Positions 27,119 to 35,403 of a DNA stretch of 64,000 bases are shown here, one piece after another; the stretch's first letter is position 1; each line of letters begins with the position of its first letter. Made by a program: the position numbers and the translations under genes. Location of the stretch: NCBI RefSeq assembly GCF_001507545.1, contig NZ_LQBP01000002.1:471048-535047 (forward strand), read 5' to 3'. This DNA comes from Ruegeria profundi. GTDB lineage: Bacteria > Pseudomonadota > Alphaproteobacteria > Rhodobacterales > Rhodobacteraceae. The notes beneath the pieces are model-generated. The model was given only the letters and a program-made list of their open reading frames with translations. It was not told where the DNA came from and made no database searches.

Positions 27119-28684
27119 ATGAAGATCGCTGAAACGCCGCGTGTGGTCATCATCGGAGCCGGGCTGGCGGCGGTTTATACCGCGCTGAAACTGGCCCCTT
27201 GTCCGGTCGTGATGATCTCGCCCGAGCCGCTGGGGTCCGGCGCAAGCTCAGCCTGGGCGCAGGGCGGTATCGCTGCGGCGATGGCCAGGACGGACAGCCC
27301 CGAAGCCCATGCCGAGGACACCATGCGCGCGGGCGCCGGGTCGGTCCTGCGCGAAGTGGCCGAGTTCGTCACCCAAGCCGCACCGGAGCATATCCTCGAC
27401 CTGTCCGACCTTGGCACTGGCTTCGACCGCACCGCCGATGGCGGCTTTGTGCAATCGCGCGAGGCGGCGCATTCCGCTGCGCGGGTGGTGCGGGTCAAGG
27501 GCGATCAGGCCGGTGCCGAGATCATGCGCGCGCTGATCGTGGCTTTGCGCAGAATCGCATCCATTCAGGTCATCGAAGGGGCTTTGGCGGTTAGGTTGGA
27601 AAGCGACGGTGCGCAGGTTAGCGGCGTTTACTTGGCCGATGCCCATGCACCGAACGCACCACAGGTTCTGCTGCGCGGGTCGGCGCATGTGCTGGCAACC
27701 GGGGGCTCTGCGGGCTTGTATGCCAATACCACCAATCCCTCGCGCATCCGGGGTCAGGGAATTGGCATGGCCGCCCGGGCCGGCGCGCGGATTGCGGATG
27801 CCGAGTTTGTCCAATTCCACCCCACCGCAATCGACGTCGGCGAGGACCCCACTCCGCTGGCGACCGAGGCGTTGCGTGGCGAGGGGGCTATTTTGATTGA
27901 CGGAAATGGGCATCGGTTCATGCTCGACATCCACCCCGATGCCGAACTTGCACCGCGCGACACGGTTGCCCGCGCTGTATTTATGCAGACGCATGCGGGT
28001 CGTCGTCCGGCATTGGACACGCGAACAGCAATCGGCGCGCGAATTTCGGATCATTTCCCCGCAGTGACCAAGGCCTGCCTGCGCAATGGCGTTAAACCTG
28101 TGCGCGATCCGATCCCAGTCACTGCCTCGGCGCACTACCATATGGGCGGTATCGAAACAGATTTGGCGGGCCGAAGCTCGCTGAAAGGACTTTGGGCCTG
28201 TGGCGAGGCCGCTTCAACCGGGTTGCACGGCGCGAACCGGCTGGCGTCAAACGGACTGCTTGAGGCGCTGGTATTTGCCCGCACATGTGCGCGAGACATT
28301 GCGGAGTCTGTGTCCGTCGGTCACGTGCCAGAAGTTGACCTTGCTCTGACTGCGGAAGCCCAACCGGCAAGGAACACGGATTTGGCCACCCTGCGTCGTA
28401 TCATGACCCAGCACGTGGGCGTGATGCGTAATCGGTTAGGCCTGAACCGTGCCCTGACTCGGATCGCGGCTCTTGAGGCCCGGCATCGGGCCTCTGACGT
28501 GTTTTTGAATATGACGGCCACGGCCACCCTGATTGCCGCTGCCGCGCTGCTGCGTGAAGAAAGCCGTGGTGCGCATTACCGATCAGATTTCCCTGACCCT
28601 ATCCCCGGCCCCGGCCAACGCTCTGCCCTGACGCTGAGCGAGGCTGTCGCCCTGCGGGACCGTATTACAAAGGACGCAGCATGA
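27119..28684 (+). CDS. nadB: L-aspartate oxidase
   Basis: A 521-residue FAD enzyme that makes iminoaspartate for NadA. The FAD motif IIGAGLAAVYTAL is at the N terminus. GSGASSAWAQGGIAAAM, FVQFHPTAI, HYHMGGIETD and CGEAASTGLHGANRLASN are the succinate dehydrogenase/fumarate reductase flavoprotein hallmarks. The ATG at 27119 is preferred; a TTG at 27107 overlaps the nadA stop. The protein is slightly short of 530 residues, which is normal for alphaproteobacteria. Confidence 0.93.
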   Translation: MKIAETPRVVIIGAGLAAVYTALKLAPCPVVMISPEPLGSGASSAWAQGGIAAAMARTDSPEAHAEDTMRAGAGSVLREVAEFVTQAAPEHILDLSDLGTGFDRTADGGFVQSREAAHSAARVVRVKGDQAGAEIMRALIVALRRIASIQVIEGALAVRLESDGAQVSGVYLADAHAPNAPQVLLRGSAHVLATGGSAGLYANTTNPSRIRGQGIGMAARAGARIADAEFVQFHPTAIDVGEDPTPLATEALRGEGAILIDGNGHRFMLDIHPDAELAPRDTVARAVFMQTHAGRRPALDTRTAIGARISDHFPAVTKACLRNGVKPVRDPIPVTASAHYHMGGIETDLAGRSSLKGLWACGEAASTGLHGANRLASNGLLEALVFARTCARDIAESVSVGHVPEVDLALTAEAQPARNTDLATLRRIMTQHVGVMRNRLGLNRALTRIAALEARHRASDVFLNMTATATLIAAAALLREESRGAHYRSDFPDPIPGPGQRSALTLSEAVALRDRITKDAA

Positions 28685-29529
28685 CCCTTCCAGCCTTACC
28701 CGACATGATCCTCGAACCTTTGGTCCGGTCGGCCCTGATCGAGGATCTAGGTGCCTATGGTGATATCACCACCCAAACGGTGATCGCGCCGGACGTCACT
28801 TATGCCGCGCGCCTGAACGCCCGTGAAGATGCGGTGGTATCGGGATTGCAGGTCGCTGCCATGGCATTCCGTATGTTCGATCCTTCGCTGAAGATTGCCA
28901 CACTTATCGAGGACGGCCAGCGCTGTACCAAGGGCGATACGCTGATGGAGATAACAGGTAAGGCGGCCTCGATCCTGTCGGCTGAGCGCGTGGCGCTGAA
29001 CTTTGCCGGACGCCTGAGCGGCGTGGCCACCGCAACGGCGGCACTGGTGGCTGAAACCAGGGGTACAAAGGCGCGCATTACCTGCACGCGAAAAACCACC
29101 CCCGGCCTTCGTATCGTTGAGAAACAGGCGGTTCTGCACGGCGGAGGATTCAATCACCGTTTTTCCTTGTCCGACGCAATCCTGATCAAGGACAACCATA
29201 TCGCGGCGGCTGGCGGCGTACGCGCTGTTCTTGAGGCCACGAAAGCTCGCGCCTCGCACATGATGAAGATCGAGATCGAGGTAGATACGCTGGAGCAACT
29301 GGCCGAAGTGCTTGATGTCGGCGGTGCCGATGCTGTGCTGTTGGACAATATGCCGCCTGACATCTTGGCCAAGGCGGTTACACTGGTTGATGGTCGGCTG
29401 ATCACCGAAGCCTCGGGCAATGTCACGCGGGACACAGTTGCTGCCATTGCGGCCACCGGCGTGGATTTCATTTCATCCGGCGCATTGACCCACTCCTATC
29501 GCACGGTCGATCTGGGTTTGGATTTCTGA
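28681..29529 (+). CDS. nadC: Nicotinate-nucleotide pyrophosphorylase (quinolinate phosphoribosyltransferase)
   Basis: A 282-residue enzyme that turns quinolinate and PRPP into nicotinate mononucleotide. RKTTPGLRIVEKQAVLHGGG carries the conserved Arg/Lys/His substrate pocket. Later, ILIKDNHIAAAGG and KIEIEVDTLEQL are typical, and FISSGALTHS is the phosphate-binding end. It overlaps nadB by four bases (ATGA) and completes the de novo NAD operon. Confidence 0.94.
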   Translation: MTLPALPDMILEPLVRSALIEDLGAYGDITTQTVIAPDVTYAARLNAREDAVVSGLQVAAMAFRMFDPSLKIATLIEDGQRCTKGDTLMEITGKAASILSAERVALNFAGRLSGVATATAALVAETRGTKARITCTRKTTPGLRIVEKQAVLHGGGFNHRFSLSDAILIKDNHIAAAGGVRAVLEATKARASHMMKIEIEVDTLEQLAEVLDVGGADAVLLDNMPPDILAKAVTLVDGRLITEASGNVTRDTVAAIAATGVDFISSGALTHSYRTVDLGLDF

Positions 29530-29531
29530 CG

Positions 29532-29793
29532 CTATTGCAAGGGCATGATAACCCAACAAGCTGATTGAATACCCGCCCGCACTTGAACCCATTCGTTCTG
29601 CATCTCAACGTTCGACCAATCTGGAAAGAAATCACTGTGATCAACATAAGTGTAGTCAGTGCCGAATAGAAACGACACATCGCGCTTCCGGTCGGCCGCC
29701 TCCCGCAAACGCGGGCCTTTGGCAGGGTCGCCAATGCCCAAACCCGCAACCTTTGACCGTGATGGATTTTTCTTCCTGCGTATCATGGGATTG
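29532..29793 (-). pseudogene. Unrecognised gene tail cut off by the IS6 element
   Basis: On the minus strand an open frame runs from inside the IS6 left end into the flank and stops at 29532. The flank part includes GIGDPAKGPRLREAAD and NVEMQNEWVQVRAGIQ. I recognise no family. The 5' part of any gene is missing because the element begins at 29794. It may equally be non-coding debris. Confidence 0.3.
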
Positions 29794-30618
29794 GGATGTG
29801 TCGCAAACTTTGGGCCTGGATTGACGAGCATAGAGATTTCGACTTTAGGTATCCGCGCATTGTTCTCCAACAGGTTTCAGCATGATTTCCTTGAAAGGCT
29901 GCCATTTTCCCAAGGATGCGGTTTTGCACGCCGTTTACTTCTACTTGCGGTACACGGTTTCTTATCGCGATTTGGAAAAGATCATGGCTGAGCGCGGTGT
30001 GCGAGTTGACCACGCGACATTGAATAGGTGGGTTGTGAAGTTCTCGCCGATGGTCGCAGCTCGCGCGCAATCAAAGAAGCGCCCAACTCAGAGTTCATGG
30101 CGCATGGACGAAACCTACATTCGTGTGCGCGGGAAGTGGATGTATCTCTATCGAGCGGTCGACGAACACGGCGAGACCCTTGATTTCATGCTGTCTGAGC
30201 GACGAAATCGTCCAGCAGCCACACGGTTCTTTGCCAAAGCACTGTCGTCAAACGGGATCCCAAACAAAATTGTCATAGACAAGAGCGGCGCAAATGCAGC
30301 TGGCATTCGAGAAGTGAACAGGATCCTGAAGCGGTTCGGCTGCCCAGCCAAAGTACAAACGATCAGGTCCAAATATCTCAACAACCTGATTGAGCAGGAT
30401 CACAGATTCATCAAGCGACGCGTGCGGCATATGTGCGGGTTCAAGTCGTTCAGATCCGCGTCGGCTACTTTGGACGGCATTGAGGTCGCCAACATGATCC
30501 GCAAGCAGCAATTCCCCAGCACTACCACGTCGGGCTTTCGGCTATTTGCCGAGATCGCTGGATAGGTGTGTCCGGTAGGTCGCTGGCGTTGGCTGTTCTA
30601 AATGTTTGCGACACATCC
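29794..30618 (+). mobile_element. Intact IS6-family insertion sequence, 825 bp
   Basis: The element is bounded by a 15-base perfect inverted repeat: ggatgtgtcgcaaac at 29794-29808 and its complement at 30604-30618. It holds one transposase gene. The eight-base flanks, tgggattg and cgccaggg, differ, so there is no target duplication. The right flank is the cut end of an oxidoreductase gene and the left flank is unrelated. This suggests a deletion or cointegrate event after insertion. The first 99 bases are identical to 63902-64000. Confidence 0.9.
29882..30565 (+). CDS. IS6-family transposase
   Basis: A 227-residue DDE transposase that looks complete. The N-terminal helix-turn-helix contains YRDLEKIMAERGVRVDHATL. 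The catalytic residues are the aspartate of WRMDETYIRVRGKW, the aspartate of IVIDKSG and the glutamate of NLIEQDHRFIKRR. Length matches IS6-family enzymes (about 230 residues). The start ATG lies 88 bases inside the left end. It moves by replicative cointegrate formation, which explains the rearranged flanks. Confidence 0.92.
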   Translation: MISLKGCHFPKDAVLHAVYFYLRYTVSYRDLEKIMAERGVRVDHATLNRWVVKFSPMVAARAQSKKRPTQSSWRMDETYIRVRGKWMYLYRAVDEHGETLDFMLSERRNRPAATRFFAKALSSNGIPNKIVIDKSGANAAGIREVNRILKRFGCPAKVQTIRSKYLNNLIEQDHRFIKRRVRHMCGFKSFRSASATLDGIEVANMIRKQQFPSTTTSGFRLFAEIAG

Positions 30619-30993
30619 CGCCAGGGTCTGAAGATCGATTGGGCTGTCGATCGCGATGACGTTCTGGCGTTTGACGGTAATGTACTCGGCATAGCTGCCA
30701 TGGCGGTCAAACATCATACCGCCCATGGCCGTAACAACCTTTTGTCCTTTATCAAACTGTCCAAGCGGATCGTGATCAACGATGCCCGCCGCTTCGATCC
30801 CCAGAGCCCACTTTCCCGAAAAGGCCCCGTGGTTGCCGCGACGGTTATAGGCTTCTGCCTTGTTCAGAGCGAACGAGCGCACTCGGATGCGGATTTCGTT
30901 TTCGGTGGGAATGGGTTTTGCGACATCGAGAATTTGCAAAACATCTGCTTCACCAGGCTCAATTGCGATGGCAGCTTTCATTTGGTCAGTCAT
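30619..30993 (-). pseudogene. Quinone oxidoreductase-type alcohol dehydrogenase, 3' end removed by IS6
   Basis: The N-terminal 125 codons of a medium-chain dehydrogenase remain, starting MTDQMKAAIAI at 30993 behind a GGAA ribosome site. The GroES-like domain is clear: RVRSFALNKAEAYNRRG, then WALGIEAAGIV and DKGQKVVTAMGG. Homology ends at DLQTLAG, exactly at the IS6 right end, before the Rossmann domain. It is on the same strand as, and 104 bases downstream of, the TetR gene. Confidence 0.85.
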
Positions 30994-31096
30994 AGTGAGT
31001 TCCAATCATGGCGAGAGTGGGCACGCGCGTGCTACGCGTACCGCTGGGTGAGGTTTGAGAGGTCGTGAAACCGGGGAGGATCTGGTCTTACGTGTG

Positions 31097-31633
31097 CTAG
31101 CTGACCAGCGACACGGCATGCGCCCTTGCTTCAAGCAGGGGATCTTCGCTGCTGGTAGCGAGGGACAGCACCATCGCGCCTTGCAGCAGCGAAATGAGCA
31201 AGTTAGGCGTCAGCACCGTCGTGCTGCCCTCTAACGCCGTGGCAGACCATGCGCCTAGCCGGTCATAGAACGTACGTACTTCGTTCGACGTTTCATCCGG
31301 CAGGTGCGAAACCACCGATCCGAGCACAGCGCAGAGACAGGTCGACGATTCCACCCGGTAGCTTCCGATATAGGCGTCCGCTAGTCTGCCAATCCGGCTG
31401 GCCGCGCTTTCACTGGGATCAGTGGGCGACCCGAGACCATCGATGAAGCTCTCTGCGTACCGCTTTGTGACCTCGGCCCCCAAGTCTGCCTTGGTCGGGA
31501 AATGATAGTGAACCGAGGCGCTTTTTACGCCGATCGCGCTTGCGATGTCGCGGAAGCTGACACCATCAAACCCGTTTTTGCGGATTTCGCGCTCGGCATA
31601 ATCAAGAATTTCGTCTGCACGCGTTTTCGACAT
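31097..31633 (-). CDS. TetR/AcrR-family regulator
   Basis: A 178-residue regulator. The helix-turn-helix is in VSFRDIASAIGVKSASVHYHFPTK-type sequence near residues 25-48. The ligand domain has a cysteine pair at about C99 and C101 (STCLCAVLG), which could sense electrophiles or oxidants. Inverted repeats ATCTA-N4-TAGAT lie in its own promoter and before the divergent thioredoxin gene, and a near copy precedes the GST gene. It most likely represses itself and these neighbours. The dehydrogenase downstream is now truncated. Confidence 0.87.
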   Translation of the reverse strand: MSKTRADEILDYAEREIRKNGFDGVSFRDIASAIGVKSASVHYHFPTKADLGAEVTKRYAESFIDGLGSPTDPSESAASRIGRLADAYIGSYRVESSTCLCAVLGSVVSHLPDETSNEVRTFYDRLGAWSATALEGSTTVLTPNLLISLLQGAMVLSLATSSEDPLLEARAHAVSLVS

Positions 31634-31652
31634 TCGGCTTACTCCAGTATAT

Positions 31653-31666
31653 ATCTATCACTAGAT
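31653..31666. promoter_or_regulatory. TetR operator candidate 1 (tetR promoter)
   Basis: ATCTA-TCAC-TAGAT is a perfect five-base inverted repeat with a four-base spacer, 20 bases upstream of the tetR start. Flanking bases extend it to CTATC/GATAG. The same pattern recurs at 31701-31714 and, with one mismatch, at 35303-35316. Confidence 0.6.
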
Positions 31667-31700
31667 AGTTAATCTTATTCCAAATGCAAGTTGCTAATTT

Positions 31701-31714
31701 ATCTATTAGTAGAT
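31701..31714. promoter_or_regulatory. TetR operator candidate 2 (thioredoxin side)
   Basis: ATCTA-TTAG-TAGAT has the same half-sites and spacing as candidate 1, 48 bases from it in the same divergent promoter region. It is 55 bases upstream of the thioredoxin-like gene start. Confidence 0.55.
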
Positions 31715-31768
31715 TAAGAAGCGCCTGCGGAACACGTCGGCCATGCTTGCAACAAGAGTAGACTCAGT

Positions 31769-32083
31769 ATGTCGACAACGACGAAAAAACATCGATCGTC
31801 GAACAATATTTGTGCCTCGGATCGCTCAGAAATCGTCGAGTTTTCAGCGCTGGATTGTCAGCCGTGTCATTCAAAGGAACGGCTAGTCGATGGAGCTGTC
31901 CATGATCTCAGAGGGGCCGCTGAAGTAGTTAGAGTGGATGTCCATAACGAGTCCGAGGCGGCGGAGCGGTTTAAACTCCGATCCGTGCCAACAGCTATCG
32001 TTGTGGAGGATTGCAAGGTGACCTCGCGATTTTCGGGATTGATTGACCGGGACTCGTTGGCGTCCGCGGCGTCCAGCCATTGA
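31769..32083 (+). CDS. Thioredoxin-family protein
   Basis: A 104-residue thioredoxin fold protein with active site CQPC at residues 30-33 (ALDCQPCHSKE) and the cis-proline loop at KLRSVPTAIVVED. It lacks a signal peptide, so it is cytoplasmic. The CQPC sequence differs from the CGPC of housekeeping thioredoxin, which suggests a special partner. It is divergent from the TetR gene and shares its operators. Confidence 0.82.
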   Translation: MSTTTKKHRSSNNICASDRSEIVEFSALDCQPCHSKERLVDGAVHDLRGAAEVVRVDVHNESEAAERFKLRSVPTAIVVEDCKVTSRFSGLIDRDSLASAASSH

Positions 32084-32163
32084 AGTAAAACGATGGCCAA
32101 AACGGTGTTGGCCATCGACATTGATTTCGAAAGAAAAGATGACGGGCGCCGCAGCGTCGTTCC

Positions 32164-33243
32164 TTATCCGGCGGGTTCTATTGCATTCAGTGCTTGCAAG
32201 CGGTCCAAGGCGTTTTCTGCCGCTTCAAGCGCACCTTCGAGATAGCCACCAAAGTGCTGTGCGGTCTCTGTTCCGGCGAAGATTACCCGCCCATCCATTA
32301 GATCCGTCATGGCGTCGGGCATTCCATAGCCCGGATGTGCGAATAGGGGCTTTTGGTCTTCCGGCGTTGCTGCGAAAGGGTCAAAGGCCCAGTCCTTGAT
32401 CAGCAATTGCGCGGGCTCAGCCGCCTCGGGGCCAAATAGACGGGCAAGCTGAATGAGGATCTGTTGGCGCAACGCACCTAGGTCCTGGCGCGCAGACGGC
32501 GGGACACCGATGAAACCGAACAGCGCCCCAGAACGACCATCAGCAGGCGAGGCATCGTGGATTTCAACCATGGGACCAAAGCGGCTCATGGCATCACCAG
32601 ACAGGCCTTCGGCGCGCCAAAAGGGAGTTTCGTAAATAGCCACCGCTTTCGCTTGGCCAGCCATCCAAGTTGCAACGTTTGACATCGCCAAATGCGTGGG
32701 CTCTGGCAAAGCGGGATAGAAGCGGACTGTTTCTGCGACCACCCGCGGCGGCAAGGCCAGTACGACTTGCTTGGCGTGGATTGCGCTACCATCAGCGAAC
32801 GTGGCTTTGAGGCCGGTATCCTCTTCGAACAATTCCACCAGCGCCGCATCCAGAGAGACCCGGGCCTCGGGCAAAGTTGCGGCCAAGGCCTGCACAAGGT
32901 TTTGGAGCCCTCCTTCGAGACGCCAGGAACCTTGCATGGAGGCAAAGCCCCGTCCTCTTTCCACTCGTCCGGCCTCGTCTTCAAAGCTCAGCGCGCCTTT
33001 GTAGTGCTGTTCGAACCTCTTGAGACCAAAGCGGTCAATCAACGCAGCAATCCGCGGCTGCCCATGCCAGAACCAAGCCGGGCCCAGATCATAGGAGCCT
33101 TTAACCGTTGTCTTCGTTAAAATACGACCGCCCAAGCGGTCGCGCGCCTCGACGACGTGAAAATCGACATCAGCGCGATTGAGTTGATCTGCTAATGACA
33201 AGCCGGACAAGCCACCGCCAATAATCAGGACGTCGGTCTGCAT
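32164..33243 (-). CDS. FAD-dependent amine oxidase-like oxidoreductase
   Basis: A 359-residue flavoprotein. The FAD-binding VLIIGGGLSGLSLADQL is at the N terminus, followed by VVEARDRLGGRI, the classic amine oxidase second motif. The C-terminal GRVIFAGTETAQHFGGYLEG closes the FAD site. It could oxidise an amine or a related substrate. The start at 33243 has AAGGA upstream and sits just past the stop of the preceding SDR gene. It is the last gene of the four-gene GST operon. Confidence 0.87.
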   Translation of the reverse strand: MQTDVLIIGGGLSGLSLADQLNRADVDFHVVEARDRLGGRILTKTTVKGSYDLGPAWFWHGQPRIAALIDRFGLKRFEQHYKGALSFEDEAGRVERGRGFASMQGSWRLEGGLQNLVQALAATLPEARVSLDAALVELFEEDTGLKATFADGSAIHAKQVVLALPPRVVAETVRFYPALPEPTHLAMSNVATWMAGQAKAVAIYETPFWRAEGLSGDAMSRFGPMVEIHDASPADGRSGALFGFIGVPPSARQDLGALRQQILIQLARLFGPEAAEPAQLLIKDWAFDPFAATPEDQKPLFAHPGYGMPDAMTDLMDGRVIFAGTETAQHFGGYLEGALEAAENALDRLQALNAIEPAG

Positions 33244-33244
33244 C

Positions 33245-33928
33245 TCAAAATCCTTCGCTTGCAGGTCGCAAATCAAGCTCATGCGTCCAGGTGGATTTAG
33301 GCTGACGCGCAAGCGCCACGTAGGCGGCAGCAATGTCGTTGGGGCTCATCATCTTAGTCGGGTCCAAGCTGTGTAGTACACGCGACCTTTTTGTGTCGAT
33401 GATCCCGTCAAGGATTACATGAGCCACATGGATACCCGCGGGTTGATACTCGCGAGCAAGCGATTGTGTAAGTCCGCGCAGTGCGAATTTTGCGCTGGCA
33501 AATGCCGAAAAGCGCGCGCCTCCTCGTAGGGACGCTGTCGCGCCAGACACGATGAATGTACCGCCTCCTGCCCGGGCCATGGGTTGCATCACCCCTTGCG
33601 CGAGCAGCACAGCACTTTGCACCATCGAAGCCCATGTGCGTTGATAGTCGTGCAAAGTGGTTTCGGCAAAGGGAGCTATGACAAGCTCGGCCGCGTTGTG
33701 AACGACGATCTGCGGTGCGCCATGGGTAGCGATGAGGCTGCCAATCAGCTCCCTCATTTGTACTTCATCAGACAAATCGGTTTTGTAGAAGGCGCCAATC
33801 GTCGTGTCCGGGCGCGTCCGACCGATCCCGACCGGCTCGAACCCGGCCTCTTCGAACGTGGCAAGGAGGGACTGGCCAAGGCCAGCCCCTGCCCCCGCAA
33901 CAAGGGCCAATGGTTTGTGATCTGCCAT
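33245..33928 (-). CDS. Atypical SDR protein with the catalytic tyrosine replaced
   Basis: A 227-residue SDR-fold protein. The N-terminal motif is VAGAGAGLGQS rather than TGxxxGIG, and the strand-4 motif is HNAAEL. The expected YxxxK reads FASAK (F143, K147), so the catalytic tyrosine is missing. The upstream serine (S128, VSGATA) remains. A known subgroup shares the KFALRGLTQSLARE pattern with phenylalanine here. It may bind NAD(P) without standard dehydrogenase activity. The gene lies three bases after the cupin gene. Confidence 0.83.
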   Translation of the reverse strand: MADHKPLALVAGAGAGLGQSLLATFEEAGFEPVGIGRTRPDTTIGAFYKTDLSDEVQMRELIGSLIATHGAPQIVVHNAAELVIAPFAETTLHDYQRTWASMVQSAVLLAQGVMQPMARAGGGTFIVSGATASLRGGARFSAFASAKFALRGLTQSLAREYQPAGIHVAHVILDGIIDTKRSRVLHSLDPTKMMSPNDIAAAYVALARQPKSTWTHELDLRPASEGF

Positions 33929-33931
33929 GGA

Positions 33932-34600
33932 TCAGACCACCGGCGGCTTGGCATAGGGCAAGTGACCGGTTTTGACCCAGACCTTGGCCCCATTTGGCCC
34001 CGCGACAGCGTTCAGAGCCCCGCCTTCGGGGATTCGTAGCCAAGAGCCCTTGCGCAGCGCATCGCCGCTTTCGGTCATCTCACCGCCGATCATGAGTGCC
34101 TCGATGCCACCTTCCGCTGCCAGTTCAAACGTCGCACCGGCATCGATATGATGGTACGTCACAGTTTCACGATCATCTTTATGCAATACTGCGGTCGCCA
34201 CACCGTTGACTGGTGCCGCGAGTTCATCCGCCATGTTTTTCCGGAACTGGGTCCGGTCATCCATGTCGAATTGCCAGAGCTTGACAAAGATCGTCGTGCC
34301 CGGCTCGGACCCGGGCGTGTGCGCCGTGGTCGGTGGGTTACGCACGTATGTGCCTTCGGGGAAGTCGCCGTGCTCGTCCTGAAATACACCGTCCAGCACG
34401 ATGAATTCTTCGCCACCAGTGTGGGTATGGGCGGAGAACTTGCTGTCGGGGGCATAGCGGACGATCGTGGTTGCGCGGGCAACCTCACCGCCGATGCGGT
34501 CAAGCATGCGGCGGTCTACGCCCGGCATGGGGGAGGCCTGCCACTCAAGCGTATCAGAGTGGACAACAACACGTTGGGAAAAATCTGCGTTCAGTTCCAT
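33932..34600 (-). CDS. Double-cupin protein, ChrR-like
   Basis: A 222-residue cytosolic protein with two cupin domains. The first (about residues 40-110) has the metal site [14 protein letters not shown] and a distal histidine in TTAHTPG. The second (about 140-215) is degenerate. The arrangement resembles the C-terminal cupin of ChrR anti-sigma factors, but no zinc-binding ASD domain is present, so it is not an anti-sigma factor. A small-molecule dioxygenase or sensor role is possible. It is the second gene after GST. Confidence 0.82.
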   Translation of the reverse strand: MELNADFSQRVVVHSDTLEWQASPMPGVDRRMLDRIGGEVARATTIVRYAPDSKFSAHTHTGGEEFIVLDGVFQDEHGDFPEGTYVRNPPTTAHTPGSEPGTTIFVKLWQFDMDDRTQFRKNMADELAAPVNGVATAVLHKDDRETVTYHHIDAGATFELAAEGGIEALMIGGEMTESGDALRKGSWLRIPEGGALNAVAGPNGAKVWVKTGHLPYAKPPVV

Positions 34601-34635
34601 TTAGTTATTCCTTTTGGCTTGAGTGGCTATCGGTC

Positions 34636-35259
34636 TTAGGCGGCGATGCTGGGCCGCGAGCTGACCTTCTCTCGCCAGGCTGTCAGGTTGGTCAGGTTGG
34701 CCGGGATGTCGATCTTGGCAAAATCCGCAAAAGCGAGGCCCGCAAAGACTGTGATGTCGGCCATCGAGAACGTGTCGCCAGCAACATAGGCATTCTCGCC
34801 GAGCACCTCGTCGAGATACGCCATTGTTTTGGTTGCGACTTCTTTCTGTTTCAGGCCCCAGTCTTCGTTCTGGTACACCTCAAGATCCGGGCCGAGGCCT
34901 TCGGTTGCGTGGTGGAAATAGTTGCTCACCGCATTCAACAAGCCGTTCTCAGCGCGCAAGTTCATCATGCTGATATGGGCCCGCTCTTTCGGTGTTTCGC
35001 CCGTTAGGGTCGGACCATCCGAATAGGTGCCATCGATGTATTCGGTGATCGCGTTGCACTGTGAAATATGTGAGCCGTCTTCAAGCTCCAAGCAGGGCAC
35101 CACGGCGTCCGGGTTCTTTTGGCGGAATGCTTCGGTGCGGTGCTCTCCGCCCATCACATCAACCGGAATGAACTCGACCTTGTCCTGAACGCCTTTTTCA
35201 GCAAGTGCGATGCGCACACGTGCCGGGTTTGGGAAGCCTTCGACATCGTAGATCTTCAT
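34636..35259 (-). CDS. Glutathione S-transferase
   Basis: A 207-residue GST. The N-terminal thioredoxin-like domain reads MKIYDVEGFPNPARVRIAL, and VPCLELEDGSHISQCNAI carries the cis-Pro and glutathione-binding residues. The all-helical C-terminal domain has FSMADITVFAGLAF, the N-capping box motif. It conjugates glutathione to electrophiles. It heads the minus-strand operon GST-cupin-SDR-FAD oxidoreductase, with a TetR-type inverted repeat about 45 bases upstream. Confidence 0.9.
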   Translation of the reverse strand: MKIYDVEGFPNPARVRIALAEKGVQDKVEFIPVDVMGGEHRTEAFRQKNPDAVVPCLELEDGSHISQCNAITEYIDGTYSDGPTLTGETPKERAHISMMNLRAENGLLNAVSNYFHHATEGLGPDLEVYQNEDWGLKQKEVATKTMAYLDEVLGENAYVAGDTFSMADITVFAGLAFADFAKIDIPANLTNLTAWREKVSSRPSIAA

Positions 35260-35302
35260 TTGGTTTTCCTTTCTGGCTCTCTTCAGTGTCTTATGAACAA
35301 CT

Positions 35303-35316
35303 ATCTATCGATAGGT
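35303..35316. promoter_or_regulatory. TetR operator candidate 3 (GST promoter)
   Basis: ATCTA-TCGA-TAGGT matches the two tetR-region sites with one changed base and the same spacer length. The core CTATCGATAG (35305-35314) is a perfect palindrome. It lies 44 bases upstream of the GST start. Confidence 0.55.
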
Positions 35317-35403
35317 AAGTATTTTGCAAGTCTTGGCGAAAGATTTTTGATCACAGATGCGTGAGCGGAGGTCGCGCCAAGGGAGATCACGCCAAAATCT
35401 CAA

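Noticed and set aside
27248..28141. 297-codon minus-strand open frame
   Set aside because: It is antisense to nadB and is explained by GC-rich codon positions.
29532..29870. Intact 112-residue gene starting inside the IS6 left end
   Set aside because: The first 25 or so codons belong to the element and recur at 63902-63978 with a different continuation, so the frame is a chance fusion.
33932..34600. ChrR anti-sigma factor
   Set aside because: The zinc-binding anti-sigma domain is missing and no ECF sigma gene is adjacent. Only the cupin half is similar.
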